A stretch of DNA of 64,000 nucleotides from Oscillatoria princeps RMCB-10 (GTDB taxonomy: Bacteria > Cyanobacteriota > Cyanobacteriia > Cyanobacteriales > Oscillatoriaceae), in the NCBI GenBank assembly GCA_019359235.1, contig JAHHHT010000005.1:186001-250000 (forward strand), written 5' to 3'. Both the position numbers and the translations under genes were made by a program. This document shows positions 18,429-26,911 of this stretch, in pieces (the first letter of the stretch is position 1; each line of letters starts with the position of its first letter). The notes beneath the pieces were generated by a model. It saw only the letters and a list, made by a program, of their open reading frames with translations. It was not told the origin of the DNA and did not search any database.

Positions 18429-19027
18429 GGTCTGGTGGCGGTGTGACGGGGGCTAATGATTCCCGACAAGACAGCAGAGTCTCGGCAAGCTCAGCGGCGA
18501 GCCGGTCTTATCCGGGAAAACCGAGACGCTGAAATCGAGCGTTCGTCTTTCCTTTATGTAATAGCACTGCGGTTGCCGGTGCTGCCACCGGCAGGCGGTA
18601 GGAGCCGGCAAGACTTGGGGAAAGGGCAAGAGCGTGCGGGGGGCAGGTTTTTCAGAAAAGGAGTTTTGAAGAGGGGGAGATCGGGAGAGGGGGAGAGGGG
18701 GAGAAGATAATGCTAAATTCACCCTCTCACCCCCTATCTTTTCACGCAAAAATGAAAAACCCACACTGGTAAGGAGGGGGGAGAGGGGGAGAGAAACAGC
18801 CGGCAGCACGCACGCCAGGGCTGTTCGCGCAAGAACGCAAAAGCCGAGCGCAGCAGCTTGCAGCCAGAGGAGCGCCTGTGGCTGTCCAAACTTCACACAA
18901 CTCCGCAGAAGTGTGAAGAATTGACTAAGAAGCGCCCAAAGCATAGACGTGCCAGCGCAAATCGAATATCACTGAAATAAGACAACAATTAATCCTCGCG
19001 CAAAAACGACTCGGGTGAGGTTTTGAA
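18429..19027. other. Repeat-rich intergenic region upstream of the PEP-CTERM gene
   Basis: Contains G/A-rich runs (GGGGGAGA-type) at 18660-18800 with a CCCTCTCACCCCC partner, a fragment of the dispersed CCCTCTCC..GGAGAGGG family. A minus-strand frame at 18453-18944 is open only because of this low-complexity composition. No gene is supported. Confidence 0.5.
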
Positions 19028-19735
19028 ATGAAAACGAAACTTGTCGCTAGCCTAACTGCTGCCGCCGCCGCCTCTGCGGTCGCCAGCTTCTCCACTCCGG
19101 CCCTCGCCGGCTCTCTCACGCCCAGCAATTTTGGAGTGAATGGTATTAAATTTGACACCAAAACCTCCGTACAGTTTGACTTCCTGGAGTCTCACGGGAT
19201 GTGGCAGACAGCCCTGGGGGTGTACCGCAAAGACGACACCCTAGCCGGCACCCTGTTTACAGAAAACTTGAGAGGCTACGATCCAGGCACTAACGACACT
19301 AGCGGAGATTGGAAGGGAACCTGCGGCGTGTCGGTTTCCAACTGCACGACCACCTTCGATTTTCTCGCTGGGGTGGAATACAAGTTTGGGTTGAGGAAAT
19401 ACGATCCGCTAACGCCAAATATCGTCAAAGCTCCCTATTCGGTTGGCAGTGATGCCAACAAGGCCAAGTTTGTCTACGGTGGCAGCTACACCTACAACCT
19501 CCAAGGGCCAACCTGGATTCAAAATCATCCGGGCCAAACCCCGCAAACGGCTACCATCTCTGTCGGGCTTGACCAGGTATTAGCTGCAATGGAAGATGGA
19601 TACGACAAGGACTACAACGACTTCATCTTCAAAGCCGTAAAAGTCCCCGAGCCTTCTTCAGCGCTGGCACTGCTGGGCGCGGGAGCTGCGAGTTTGCTGG
19701 GAGTGCGCCGCCGGCGTCACCGCGAAATCGGTTAA
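19028..19735 (+). CDS. Exported PEP-CTERM anchored protein
   Basis: 235 aa. An N-terminal signal peptide (MKTKLVASLTAAAAASAVAS, cleavage near ALAG) and a C-terminal sorting signal (VPEPSSALALLGAGAASLLG then RRRRH) mark it as a PEP-CTERM substrate for an exosortase. The middle part ends in MEDGYDKDYNDFIFKA, resembling the acidic end of DUF4114-type surface domains. Two Cys (CGVSVSNC) may form a disulfide. No exosortase lies in this window. Function at the cell surface or in exopolymer is unknown. Confidence 0.88.
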   Translation: MKTKLVASLTAAAAASAVASFSTPALAGSLTPSNFGVNGIKFDTKTSVQFDFLESHGMWQTALGVYRKDDTLAGTLFTENLRGYDPGTNDTSGDWKGTCGVSVSNCTTTFDFLAGVEYKFGLRKYDPLTPNIVKAPYSVGSDANKAKFVYGGSYTYNLQGPTWIQNHPGQTPQTATISVGLDQVLAAMEDGYDKDYNDFIFKAVKVPEPSSALALLGAGAASLLGVRRRRHREIG

Positions 19736-20127
19736 GAAAGCCAGCTGCGATTGCAATGAGCCAGAACAGTAGGATTTGACAGCCAGCAGTTCTTTTGTGC
19801 CACTTGTTGAGAATCACCAGCCTTTGGTCACTCCTCGGCCTGCCGGTGCTGTGCCTCGATCGGGGTGCGTTACCAGGGGAGTGTGGGAACCGTCACCGCC
19901 ATCCCCACCCGTGGGTGTTTTGGCCCATCTTCGGCCTCTGCTAGAGGGGCTCTCGATTTGGGATGCCCGGACGCAATTGTGCAACGCCCGATGAATTGCA
20001 GTAAACCGGCCAGAGCCCCTGACGCCTGAATGTAAACCATATAAACGGAATTTACCCAATAAGAATTATCTGGCTTGAGTGTGGGCACCAAGCAGCGTTA
20101 CAATGAAACCCTGAAACGGGATTGAAA
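19736..20127. other. Intergenic region upstream of polA
   Basis: Holds a lone element-A-type end (TTGTGCAACGCCC at ~19977-19989) and, immediately before polA, a CRISPR-repeat-like hairpin at 20104-20127. No gene is supported. Confidence 0.45.
20104..20127 (+). repeat. CRISPR-repeat-like solitary unit at the polA start
   Basis: The stretch ends in GAAACGGGATTGAAAA and overlaps the polA ribosome-binding region. It shares the 15-mer GAAACGGGATTGAAA with the unit at 36656-36679 (minus strand). No neighbouring repeat or spacer exists, so it is not an array. Confidence 0.45.
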
Positions 20128-23100
20128 ATGTCTAACTCTGCCCCTGCCCCCAACCCATCCGCCGGCCATTCCGAGCCGGCAGCAGGCCCAACGCTGGTAC
20201 TCGTTGATGGCCACTCCCTAGCCTTTCGCGCCCATCACGCCTTAGCCAGAAGCCGGGATGGGGGCTTGCGGACATCCACCGGCATCCCCACCAGCGTCTG
20301 CCATGTCTTCCTCAAGTCCCTGCTGCAAGTGATAGAAACGGAGAAGCCGCAATATCTTGCGATCGCCTTTGACCTCGGCGAGCCGACTTTCCGCCACGAA
20401 GCAGACGCCACCTACAAAGCGGACAGGACGGACACACCGGCAGACTTGCTCGTGGAGCTGGAAAATCTCCAGGAACTGCTCAGCGCCTTGAACCTCCAGG
20501 CGGTAACCGCTCCAGGTTTCGAGGCGGACGACGTTTTGGGCACCCTGGCAAAGCGGGCGAGCGAAGCGGGGTATCGGGCGAAAATCGTCACCGGCGACCG
20601 GGATTTGTTTCAACTGGTGGATGCGGCAAAAGGCATCAGCGTCCTGTATCTCAGTCAGGATACCTTCGGTCGCTCCGCAAAAGCAATCGCCCGCGAGTTT
20701 GGCCCTGAAGAGGTGAAGGAGAAACTGGGCGTCACACCGGCTCAGGTGGTCGATTACAAAGCCCTGTGCGGTGACACCTCGGATAACATCCCCGGAGTCA
20801 AGGGGATTGGCGATAAGACAGCAGTGAGTTTGCTCAACGAATACGGCTCGCTCGACGGGATTTACGCCGCGACAGACAAGATTAAAGGAGCGGTCAAGAA
20901 AAAGCTGGAAGCTGGGAAAGCAGACGCCTACCACTCTCAGCACCTGGCGAGAATTGTCCTCGACGTGCCGGTGCAAATTGATGTGGGAGACTGCAAGCTC
21001 AAGGGTTTTGACGAGGGGGCGCTGATACCGCTGCTGGAAAAGTTGGAGTTCAAGTGGTTCTTGAGCAAAGTTAAGCAACTGCACAAGCTGTTTGGCGGCG
21101 CAACTGAGGGCGATGAACCCCACCCCCCAACCCCCTCCCCGCCGGCGGGGAGGGGGAGTAAGAGGGGGTTTTCCATGAGTGGAAAAACGCCACAGGAAGG
21201 CGAGCAACTGTCGCTGTTCGACGAACCGGCAGCCCCAGTGGCTGCAGAAACGCCGCTGGCAACTGTCCGGGTGCCGGTGCCGATTAAGCCGCGCATTATT
21301 GACACGCCGGAAAAGCTGGCGGAGTTGGTGCAGTTGCTGCAAACCCGCACTAACTCTGATACCCCCGTCGCTTGGGACACGGAAACCACTGCGCTGGAGC
21401 CGCGAGACGCGAAATTGGTGGGGATTGGCTGCTGTTGGGGAGCCGGTGAGGAGGATGTGGCCTATATTCCCACCGGCCACACTGGCGGGGGGAATCTGGA
21501 CAAAACAGCGGTGTTGGATGCGCTGCGTCCGATTCTGGAAAGTGCGGACTATCCCAAAGCGCTGCACAATGCCAAATTTGACCGCTTGGTGCTGCGCTGT
21601 CAGGGGATTGAGCTGGCGGGTGCCGTATTTGATACAATGCTTGCAAGTTATGTGCTTTCGCCAGAAGAAAGCCACAGCCTGAGTGAGTTATCACAGCGGA
21701 AGTTGGGGATAAAGGCTCAAAGCTACAAAAATTTAAATTTGCCTAAAGGCAAAACGATTGCGCATTTAGAGATTCCGGCGGTGGCGGACTACTGCGGGAT
21801 GGATGTGCACACGACATTCTTGCTGGTGGGGAAACTTCGGGAGGAATTGCAGGCGGTTGAGAGAGTTCAGGAGTTGCTGCTGGAAGTTGAGCAGCCGCTA
21901 GAGCCGGTGCTGGCTGAGATGGAATACACGGGAATCCGGATTGATATCCCGTATCTGAAAGAACTCTCGAAACAGCTGGAAAAGCAGTTAGCAGAGATTG
22001 AGGAGGAAGCTTTTAAGGCTGCCGGTGGGGAGGAATTTAATTTGGGTTCGCCGAAGCAGCTGAACCAGTTGCTGTTTGAAAAGCTGAAATTAGACACCAA
22101 GAAGTCGCGCAAAATCGCGACGGGTTTCTCGACAGACGCGGCTGTTTTGGAAAGGCTGCAAGGCGATCATCCGGTTGTTGATTATATCTTAGAACACCGC
22201 ACTTTGGCGAAGTTGAAATCTACTTATGTGGATGCTCTGCCGGCGCTGGTGCGGGCGGACACGGGGCGGGTGCATACGGATTTCAACCAGACGGCTACGG
22301 CGACGGGGCGGCTGTCTTCTTCTAATCCGAATTTGCAGAATATTCCGATTCGCACGGAATTTTCGCGGCGGATTCGCTCGGCGTTTTTGCCAGAACCGGG
22401 CTGGCTGCTGGTGTCGGCTGACTATTCGCAAATTGAGTTGCGGATTTTGGCGCACTTGAGTCAGGAGCCGGTGCTGGTGGAGGCTTACCGCAACAATCAG
22501 GACGTGCATACTGTGACGGCGAAGTTGCTGTTTGAGAAGGAAACGGTGAGTGCGGAGGAGCGCCGGTTTGGTAAGACGATTAATTTTGGGGTGATTTACG
22601 GGATGGGTTCAGCGCGGTTTGCGCGGGCGATTGGGAAGACGCCGGCGGAGGGGAAGCTGTTTATTGAGCGGTTTTACCGGCGCTATCCGAAGGTGTTTGA
22701 ATATTTGCAGAAGCTGCAAATAGAGGCGATCGCGCAGGGGTATGTGGAGACGATTTTGGGGCGTCGCCGGTATTTTACATTTGAGGGGGAAAGTTTGCGC
22801 CGGTTGGAAGGGAGCAATCCGGAAGAGATTGACCTTGACAGTCTGAAAAAGCTGGGTCAGAATGACGCGCAACTGCTGCGTGCGGCTGCGAACGCTCCGA
22901 TTCAAGGTTCGAGTGCGGATATTATTAAGGTGGCGATGGTGCGGCTGCAGGAGAGGTTGCGGAGTTACGGGGCGCGTTTGCTGTTGCAAGTGCACGATGA
23001 GTTGGTGTTTGAAGTGCTGCCGGTGGAGTGGGAGGAGTTGCAGCCGGTGATTAAGTCGGTGATGGAGAGTGCTGTGCCGCTGAGTGTGCCGCTGGTGGTG

Positions 23101-23139
23101 GATATCCGTGTGGGGCAGAATTGGATGGAGGCGAAGTAG
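20128..23139 (+). CDS. polA: DNA polymerase I with an in-frame repeat-derived insert
   Basis: 1003 aa from ATG 20128 (a TTG at 20122 is also possible). Three domains: 5' nuclease (~20-300; VDGHSLAFRAHHAL, FEADDVLG, VTGDRDLFQL), 3'-5' exonuclease (~390-580; AWDTETTALE, HNAKFDRLVL, DYCGMDVHT, so the proofreading acidic residues look intact), and polymerase (~640-1003; SADYSQIELRIL at ~763, KTINFGVIYGM, LQVHDELVFEV at ~955). It acts in excision repair and Okazaki fragment maturation. Residues ~325-362, between nuclease and exonuclease, contain DEPHPPTPSPPAGRGSKRGF, which is translated from a mobile element A copy. The gene is longer than typical bacterial polA (~930 aa), partly for this reason. 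Confidence 0.97.
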   Translation: MSNSAPAPNPSAGHSEPAAGPTLVLVDGHSLAFRAHHALARSRDGGLRTSTGIPTSVCHVFLKSLLQVIETEKPQYLAIAFDLGEPTFRHEADATYKADRTDTPADLLVELENLQELLSALNLQAVTAPGFEADDVLGTLAKRASEAGYRAKIVTGDRDLFQLVDAAKGISVLYLSQDTFGRSAKAIAREFGPEEVKEKLGVTPAQVVDYKALCGDTSDNIPGVKGIGDKTAVSLLNEYGSLDGIYAATDKIKGAVKKKLEAGKADAYHSQHLARIVLDVPVQIDVGDCKLKGFDEGALIPLLEKLEFKWFLSKVKQLHKLFGGATEGDEPHPPTPSPPAGRGSKRGFSMSGKTPQEGEQLSLFDEPAAPVAAETPLATVRVPVPIKPRIIDTPEKLAELVQLLQTRTNSDTPVAWDTETTALEPRDAKLVGIGCCWGAGEEDVAYIPTGHTGGGNLDKTAVLDALRPILESADYPKALHNAKFDRLVLRCQGIELAGAVFDTMLASYVLSPEESHSLSELSQRKLGIKAQSYKNLNLPKGKTIAHLEIPAVADYCGMDVHTTFLLVGKLREELQAVERVQELLLEVEQPLEPVLAEMEYTGIRIDIPYLKELSKQLEKQLAEIEEEAFKAAGGEEFNLGSPKQLNQLLFEKLKLDTKKSRKIATGFSTDAAVLERLQGDHPVVDYILEHRTLAKLKSTYVDALPALVRADTGRVHTDFNQTATATGRLSSSNPNLQNIPIRTEFSRRIRSAFLPEPGWLLVSADYSQIELRILAHLSQEPVLVEAYRNNQDVHTVTAKLLFEKETVSAEERRFGKTINFGVIYGMGSARFARAIGKTPAEGKLFIERFYRRYPKVFEYLQKLQIEAIAQGYVETILGRRRYFTFEGESLRRLEGSNPEEIDLDSLKKLGQNDAQLLRAAANAPIQGSSADIIKVAMVRLQERLRSYGARLLLQVHDELVFEVLPVEWEELQPVIKSVMESAVPLSVPLVVDIRVGQNWMEAK
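21102..21212. mobile_element. MITE-like element A copy inside polA
   Basis: The core (GATGAACCCCACCCCCCAAC, then CCCTCCCC..GGGGAGGG and TTTTCCATGAGTGGAAAAA) matches the cores at 1891-2013 and 54388-54514. The ends are degenerate, so the boundaries are approximate. It is in frame and encodes a Pro-rich linker peptide. Confidence 0.75.
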
Positions 23140-23163
23140 GGAGGAAAAACCGGGAGCACAGCA

Positions 23164-23198
23164 GTGGGGTGCGTTCTGCGAGCGCACGCACCCTACCT
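23164..23198. terminator. Hairpin downstream of polA
   Basis: GTGGGGTGCGT pairs imperfectly with ACGCACCCTAC 25 bases past the polA stop. It belongs to the dispersed GGGTGCGT..ACGCACCC hairpin family, seen also at 30604, 48317 and 51116. Position fits a terminator. Confidence 0.45.
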
Positions 23199-23311
23199 CT
23201 CGCCGGTGCGTTCAATATGCAGATCATCTGGGAGGGGGGAGGTTAAACCTGATGGGGGGATGCGCCAGCGCTGTCCACTCCTGGCTTGACTGTCAGGGGC
23301 TTTTTTATGGA

Positions 23312-23341
23312 TTGACAAAACCCAAGCGCTTGGGTTATTCT
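23312..23341 (+). promoter_or_regulatory. Promoter with an 18-bp palindrome filling the -35/-10 spacer
   Basis: TTGACA (23312-23317) and TATTCT (23336-23341) are 18 bp apart, and the perfect palindrome AACCCAAGCGCTTGGGTT (23319-23336) occupies the spacer. A further half-site, AACCCAA, lies just downstream. This geometry is typical of MerR-family activator sites. The next gene on this strand is the ParB-like gene ~220 nt away; no MerR gene is present in the window. Confidence 0.5.
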
Positions 23342-23559
23342 CTAGGAACAACCCAAATCGGGCAGTGGTAAACGAGTAGTGATGTTTCTGGCTTAAATTG
23401 TAAAGCTTTTCCTGTGCCGGCGAGCTAGGTAATGTCTTAATCGCGTGTTCTCTCCCTCTACACGGGTCGTATAAGTCCACAAGTCCCGCTCGCTGTCTGC
23501 GTTCCCCAAAAATCCTGCCGTCAAAATAGACTGGCTAGCAGTCAAGATGGAGAAACTTA

Positions 23560-24483
23560 ATGCCAAAGAAAAGTGACCAAGCTTACAAAGGCAGAGCCAA
23601 CTCAGACGTTTTATCCGGAAACGACGAAGCTGAAAACTCGCTAGCCCATTCGATTCCGATTGACTCTATAACGCTGCCACCTTCTCAACCGAGGCGCTAT
23701 TTTGACGAAGCTGCTATGCAGTCCTTGGTTGAGTCAGTTAAAACTGACGGCATCCTCCAACCGTTATTAGTCCGCCCTGTAGAAGAGGGCAAATATGAGT
23801 TGGTTGCTGGGGAAAGACGGTTGAGAGCCGCCAAGGCAGCCGGTTTGACGGAAGTGCCCGCCATTGTTCGAGAACTGACGGAGCGACAAGCTTTACAGCT
23901 AGCATTAGTTGAGAACCTGCAGCGAGAAGACCTCAACCCGGTCGAAGAAACCGAGGGCATCCTGCAACTCCTCTCTCATGAACTGGAATCTTCCCCGGAA
24001 GAGGTAGTGCGGCTGCTTTACCGGATGCTAAACGACTTGCAAAGAGGGACTGATAACGTTATCAGTCAGCCTGAAGGGGAAGCGGTTTCCAGGGTTTTTG
24101 CCGATTTGGGCCGGATGTCTTGGGAGTCATTTATCAGCAACCGGCTGTCTTTGCTCAAGCTGCAGGCAGATATTCTAGATGCCCTCCGCCAAGGGCGGAT
24201 TGAGTACACCAAGGCGCGGGCGCTCGCTAAAGTCAAGGACGAGGAAGCCAGAAAATCTCTTCTGGAAACGGCTATTGCCGAAGAGCTTTCCTTAACTCAA
24301 ATTAAGGAGCGCGTCGCCCCTTTAAGAACAGGCGTTCGGGAAGAAAAGCCTGAAGAAAATCTCAAGGCCCAAATTAAGGCAGTTTTGACAAAGGCTAACA
24401 AGTCAAAAGCCTGGAGCGATCCCAAAAAACGAAATCGCTTACAGAAAATTCTAGCCGAGCTAGAATCCCTTTTGGCAGATTAG
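23560..24483 (+). CDS. ParB/Spo0J family protein without ParA partner
   Basis: 307 aa. The N-terminal ParB nuclease-like fold is clear: PSQPRRYFDE, DGILQPLLVRP, VAGERRLRAAKAAG, ALVENLQREDLNPVEE. The central helix-turn-helix region is atypical, with an inserted stretch (RGTDNVISQPEGEAVSRVFA) before ISNRLSLLKL. A basic C-terminal tail follows (KANKSKAWSDPKKRNRLQKI). Canonical ParB binds parS and CTP to segregate replicons, but no parA or parS-like palindrome is adjacent, so it may be a plasmid-derived or regulatory relative. It begins the accessory stretch of toxin-antitoxin-like genes. Confidence 0.85.
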   Translation: MPKKSDQAYKGRANSDVLSGNDEAENSLAHSIPIDSITLPPSQPRRYFDEAAMQSLVESVKTDGILQPLLVRPVEEGKYELVAGERRLRAAKAAGLTEVPAIVRELTERQALQLALVENLQREDLNPVEETEGILQLLSHELESSPEEVVRLLYRMLNDLQRGTDNVISQPEGEAVSRVFADLGRMSWESFISNRLSLLKLQADILDALRQGRIEYTKARALAKVKDEEARKSLLETAIAEELSLTQIKERVAPLRTGVREEKPEENLKAQIKAVLTKANKSKAWSDPKKRNRLQKILAELESLLAD

Positions 24484-24531
24484 AGTTCCCCAAGGGGAGC
24501 AAGTCCTGCTGCAAGGAGAAAATTGGGAACC

Positions 24532-24619
24532 TTTGAATCTTTGAAAAAATGGCCGGTCGGTCGATAGGGCATATCGCATTCGCATCGGCGATTACCGTAT
24601 TGGAATAGAGATGAGCTGA
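24532..24619 (+). pseudogene. RelE-type toxin remnant
   Basis: One frame reads FESLKKW and, after a frameshift, another reads AYRIRIGDYRIGIEMS followed by a stop. Together they match the core of RelE-family toxins (LKK..YRIRIGDYRIGYE). No complete frame remains. Confidence 0.55.
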
Positions 24620-24774
24620 GGGCTAAAGTCCTCTCAGAGCGACCCGAAAGGCTACAATTGGTGTGACAGGCTCTACATCGAATTTCTGATGAGCCGCAGT
24701 CTGGGTGAGGGATAAAGACGATCAGTGGTATGCTTAAGAGCCGGACAATCAATATATGACGCGGGTGCGAGGAA

Positions 24775-25227
24775 GTGATTCCAGAATTCGATGAAAACGG
24801 CAATCTACCACCAGGAGTTCATTTTTGCGAATGGGACGAGTTTAAGGAGCGATATGGTACGACTTTTACGAGAAAGCGAATGATAGATGGCTTGGAACTG
24901 GCAATGACCCAATTAAAAGCTGCAAGCTGTAGAACGATTTATATTGACGGCAGTTTTGTTACCAGCAAACAAAAACCTGGAGATTTTGATGCTTGTTGGG
25001 AAGATAGTGGGGTGGATATAGTTTACCTGAAATCCATTGCTCCTACTTTATATAATTTTGCGCTGCGACGTGCTGAACAAAAAAGCAAGTATAAAGGTGA
25101 AATTTTTCCAGCTAATTACCCAGCCAATGATGCGGGGACAGCCTATATAGACTTTTTTCAATTTGATACAAGAACAAATATGCGCAAAGGAATTCTTGCT
25201 ATAGATTTACAAAGGTGGGAACCATGA
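24775..25227 (+). CDS. DUF6932-type nucleotidyltransferase-like protein
   Basis: 150 aa with GTG start (24775). IPEFDENGNLPPGVH at the N-terminus and YIDGSFVTSKQKPGDFDACW in the middle match the DUF6932 pattern, where the GSF..D.D residues recall the active site of minimal nucleotidyltransferases. The stop overlaps the start of the XRE gene in an ATGA arrangement, so the two are translationally coupled. That suggests a toxin-antitoxin or regulator-enzyme pair. The surroundings are rich in toxin remnants. Composition is more AT-rich than the flanking genes, suggesting transfer. Confidence 0.75.
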   Translation: MIPEFDENGNLPPGVHFCEWDEFKERYGTTFTRKRMIDGLELAMTQLKAASCRTIYIDGSFVTSKQKPGDFDACWEDSGVDIVYLKSIAPTLYNFALRRAEQKSKYKGEIFPANYPANDAGTAYIDFFQFDTRTNMRKGILAIDLQRWEP

Positions 25228-25757
25228 TGATAAAAAATGAGCAACAATATCAGCACTCCTTAGAGTGGTTGCAGAGATTTGAAAAGTCTGTAGCTGAATT
25301 GGATAGTAATGAGAGCTTGAAAGCCGACCCAACCCGCTGGAAGCTGCACAGAGACTCGTATCAGAGTCAAGTTGACGAGTTAAAGGAAGAGATTTATGAA
25401 TATGAAAGACTTGTTAATTGCGACAAGAGCCAGCCGATTTTAATTAAAGTTGAGAGTCTCAATAAGCTGCCAGATGCTTTAATTAAAGCCCGGATAGCTG
25501 CGAAAATCAGCCAGCAAGAACTAGCTCAGATACTAGGAATTGACGAACAGCGAGTTAAGCAGTATGAAGACACAGATTATCAGTGCGCCAGTTTTGTAGA
25601 AATCCTCGAAGTCAGCACTGTTTTGGGTATAGAATTTGAAACGGCTGTTATGCGGGTTGATTTTGAGGAAATAGAAACAGGTAAACAAAGTGCAGAAAAA
25701 TGGCGAAAGGAAAAAATGAATAAGGCAAGTAAAGCCTCATTTATTTTTGTGAATTGA
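25224..25757 (+). CDS. XRE-family HTH protein, partner of the DUF6932 gene
   Basis: 177 aa. ATG 25224 overlaps the upstream stop (ATGA) and is preferred to GTG 25215. The N-terminal half is a coiled coil (EQQYQHSLEWLQRFEKSVAE.., LKEEIYEYERL). The C-terminal half has a helix-turn-helix (DALIKARIAAKISQQELAQI, LGIDEQRVKQYEDTDYQ) of Cro/C1 type. Proteins of this shape commonly act as antitoxins or autorepressors. AT-rich like its partner. Confidence 0.78.
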   Translation: MMIKNEQQYQHSLEWLQRFEKSVAELDSNESLKADPTRWKLHRDSYQSQVDELKEEIYEYERLVNCDKSQPILIKVESLNKLPDALIKARIAAKISQQELAQILGIDEQRVKQYEDTDYQCASFVEILEVSTVLGIEFETAVMRVDFEEIETGKQSAEKWRKEKMNKASKASFIFVN

Positions 25758-25857
25758 CCTAATGGTGAAGATCAACGGCGGCAGACTACCTTTGAGTCAC
25801 CACCAATATCTCCCTTCTGTCCGTTGCAGAGCCGTGTTACCCTGCTGGCAACGGAGA

Positions 25858-26026
25858 CTAATTTCGACTGTTCCAGTATCTAGGTTTTCTGCTCCAATGC
25901 CTTACTGCCACAATAAAAATGTGGTTTCGCTCAATTGTATAGAGAATTCCATACGGAAATCTGCGTGTCATGCCTCGCCGAACATCTCCATCAATCACAA
26001 TGTAGGGAGTAGGCGATTCTGTAATC
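25858..26026 (-). pseudogene. ParE/RelE toxin, C-terminal fragment
   Basis: Minus-strand frame TLITESPTPYIVIDGDVRRG..MTRRFPYGILYTIERNHIF..IVAVRHWSRKPRYW ends at TAG (25860-25858). The RRFPYGILY..VAV.H..R.P.YW pattern is the ParE-type toxin C-terminus. It is cut at its 5' side exactly at the end of mobile element A (26027). Confidence 0.7.
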
Positions 26027-26205
26027 AGCGTTGCACACTAGAAGGATGATTGGAACTTTTTATATTCACAAAATACCATCTCGCACACCCCTGTCCCTTA
26101 TCCCCAGAGGGGCACTCCGCCCCTTATCTCTAAAGAGAGCCCCACCTTCCCCGCGAGGGGGAAGGGGGTTGGGGGTGGGGTTCATTCCATGCGCTGTGCA
26201 ACGCT
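26027..26205. mobile_element. MITE-like element A, copy interrupting a toxin gene
   Basis: 179 bp between AGCGTTGCACA (26027-26037) and TGTGCAACGCT (26195-26205), perfect 11-bp inverted repeats. It is longer than other copies because of an extra CCCCAGAGGGG..CCCCTTATC segment. No clean target duplication is seen, consistent with loss of adjacent toxin sequence. Confidence 0.8.
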
Positions 26206-26262
26206 TTCTAATTCGATAAACTGCATTTCATAGCTCATCGCAGAATGGGTAATTTTGCTCAT
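26206..26262 (-). pseudogene. ParE/RelE toxin, probable N-terminal fragment
   Basis: ATG 26262 (MSKITHSAMSYEMQFIELES) or ATG 26238 (MSYEMQFIELE) opens a frame that runs into element A and stops in it (VAQRME). It is on the same strand and in the correct order relative to the C-terminal fragment; about 45 middle codons are missing. Confidence 0.45.
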
Positions 26263-26282
26263 CGTTTAACAAAAATCCAAAC

Positions 26283-26585
26283 TTATCGATCATAGCAACT
26301 GATAAACTCTCTAAACACCCATCCCCAGATTCTGTACTCGCCCTCGTAGTATCCACCTACCTTTGCCCACGGACGATTCTGGTTGTCATAGGCTATTTCA
26401 AGAATGTAAACCTCCCTACCATTTTTAAGAGCGTTAATGATTTGACCATTTGGGCGATCTCGTACATTGAGAGGACTGTCAGTTGGGTCGGTCACTTGGC
26501 AAACTCGCTCTGCTTTGACAGGTAACTCAAGTGTAAGCAGACCGATCAAAACTATAAGGAGTGATTTCAATAATCTATTTCTCAT
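26283..26585 (-). CDS. Secreted SH3b-domain protein
   Basis: 100 aa from ATG 26585 (MRNRLLKSLLIVLIGLLTLE); a GTG at 26594 is less likely. The signal peptide ends near PVKAE. The mature part (DPTDSPLNVRDRPNGQIINA, WAKVGGYYEGEYRIWGWVFREFISC) is a bacterial SH3 (SH3b) domain, typical of cell-wall-associated or periplasmic adaptor proteins. The two Cys near the ends of the mature protein may pair. It is a short single-domain version; binding partner unknown. Confidence 0.82.
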   Translation of the reverse strand: MRNRLLKSLLIVLIGLLTLELPVKAERVCQVTDPTDSPLNVRDRPNGQIINALKNGREVYILEIAYDNQNRPWAKVGGYYEGEYRIWGWVFREFISCYDR

Positions 26586-26911
26586 TCCTAACACCTCTTT
26601 TACAAAGGATATTAACTCTTAATTGTAGCGCCTAACGATTTGGTTTGTCAAGCCTTACTCCCGATAGCTTTCGGGCCAAAACCTCCTGTAAAGCGGAGTC
26701 TGCTGACGGCGCAGTTGCGCTAGCTGTCAGGGTTGGCTTTGACTGATTCTTCAAAGTACCCTTGAAGTAGCAAAACATCCCACAGACATCACTCAACCGG
26801 CTCCCCAATCCTCTCTTATCCTAGACAGGTGTAACAGAACTTCCGGCATTCCAAATAAGCGAAATTGGTGTCCAACACCAAAACAGCTGCTCGAAAACTG
26901 GACAGAGATTC
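26586..26911. other. Intergenic region upstream of the DUF2442 gene
   Basis: About 325 bp between divergent genes. It contains the imperfect hairpin CCCGATAGCTTTCGGG (26660-26675) and otherwise nothing I can name. Confidence 0.4.

Noticed and set aside
18453-18944. 163-aa minus-strand frame upstream of the PEP-CTERM gene
   Set aside because: Open because of CCCTCTCC-type low complexity; no domain, no ribosome site, Leu/Pro/Ser-rich shadow composition.
20242-21675. 477-aa open frame antisense to polA
   Set aside because: It lies wholly opposite a well-supported gene, has Gln/His/Arg-rich non-globular sequence and no motif; it is a shadow of GC-rich coding DNA.
25762-26049. 95-aa plus-strand frame after the XRE gene
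   Set aside because: It runs across the antisense of the ParE-like fragment and into element A; the minus strand gives the recognisable toxin sequence.
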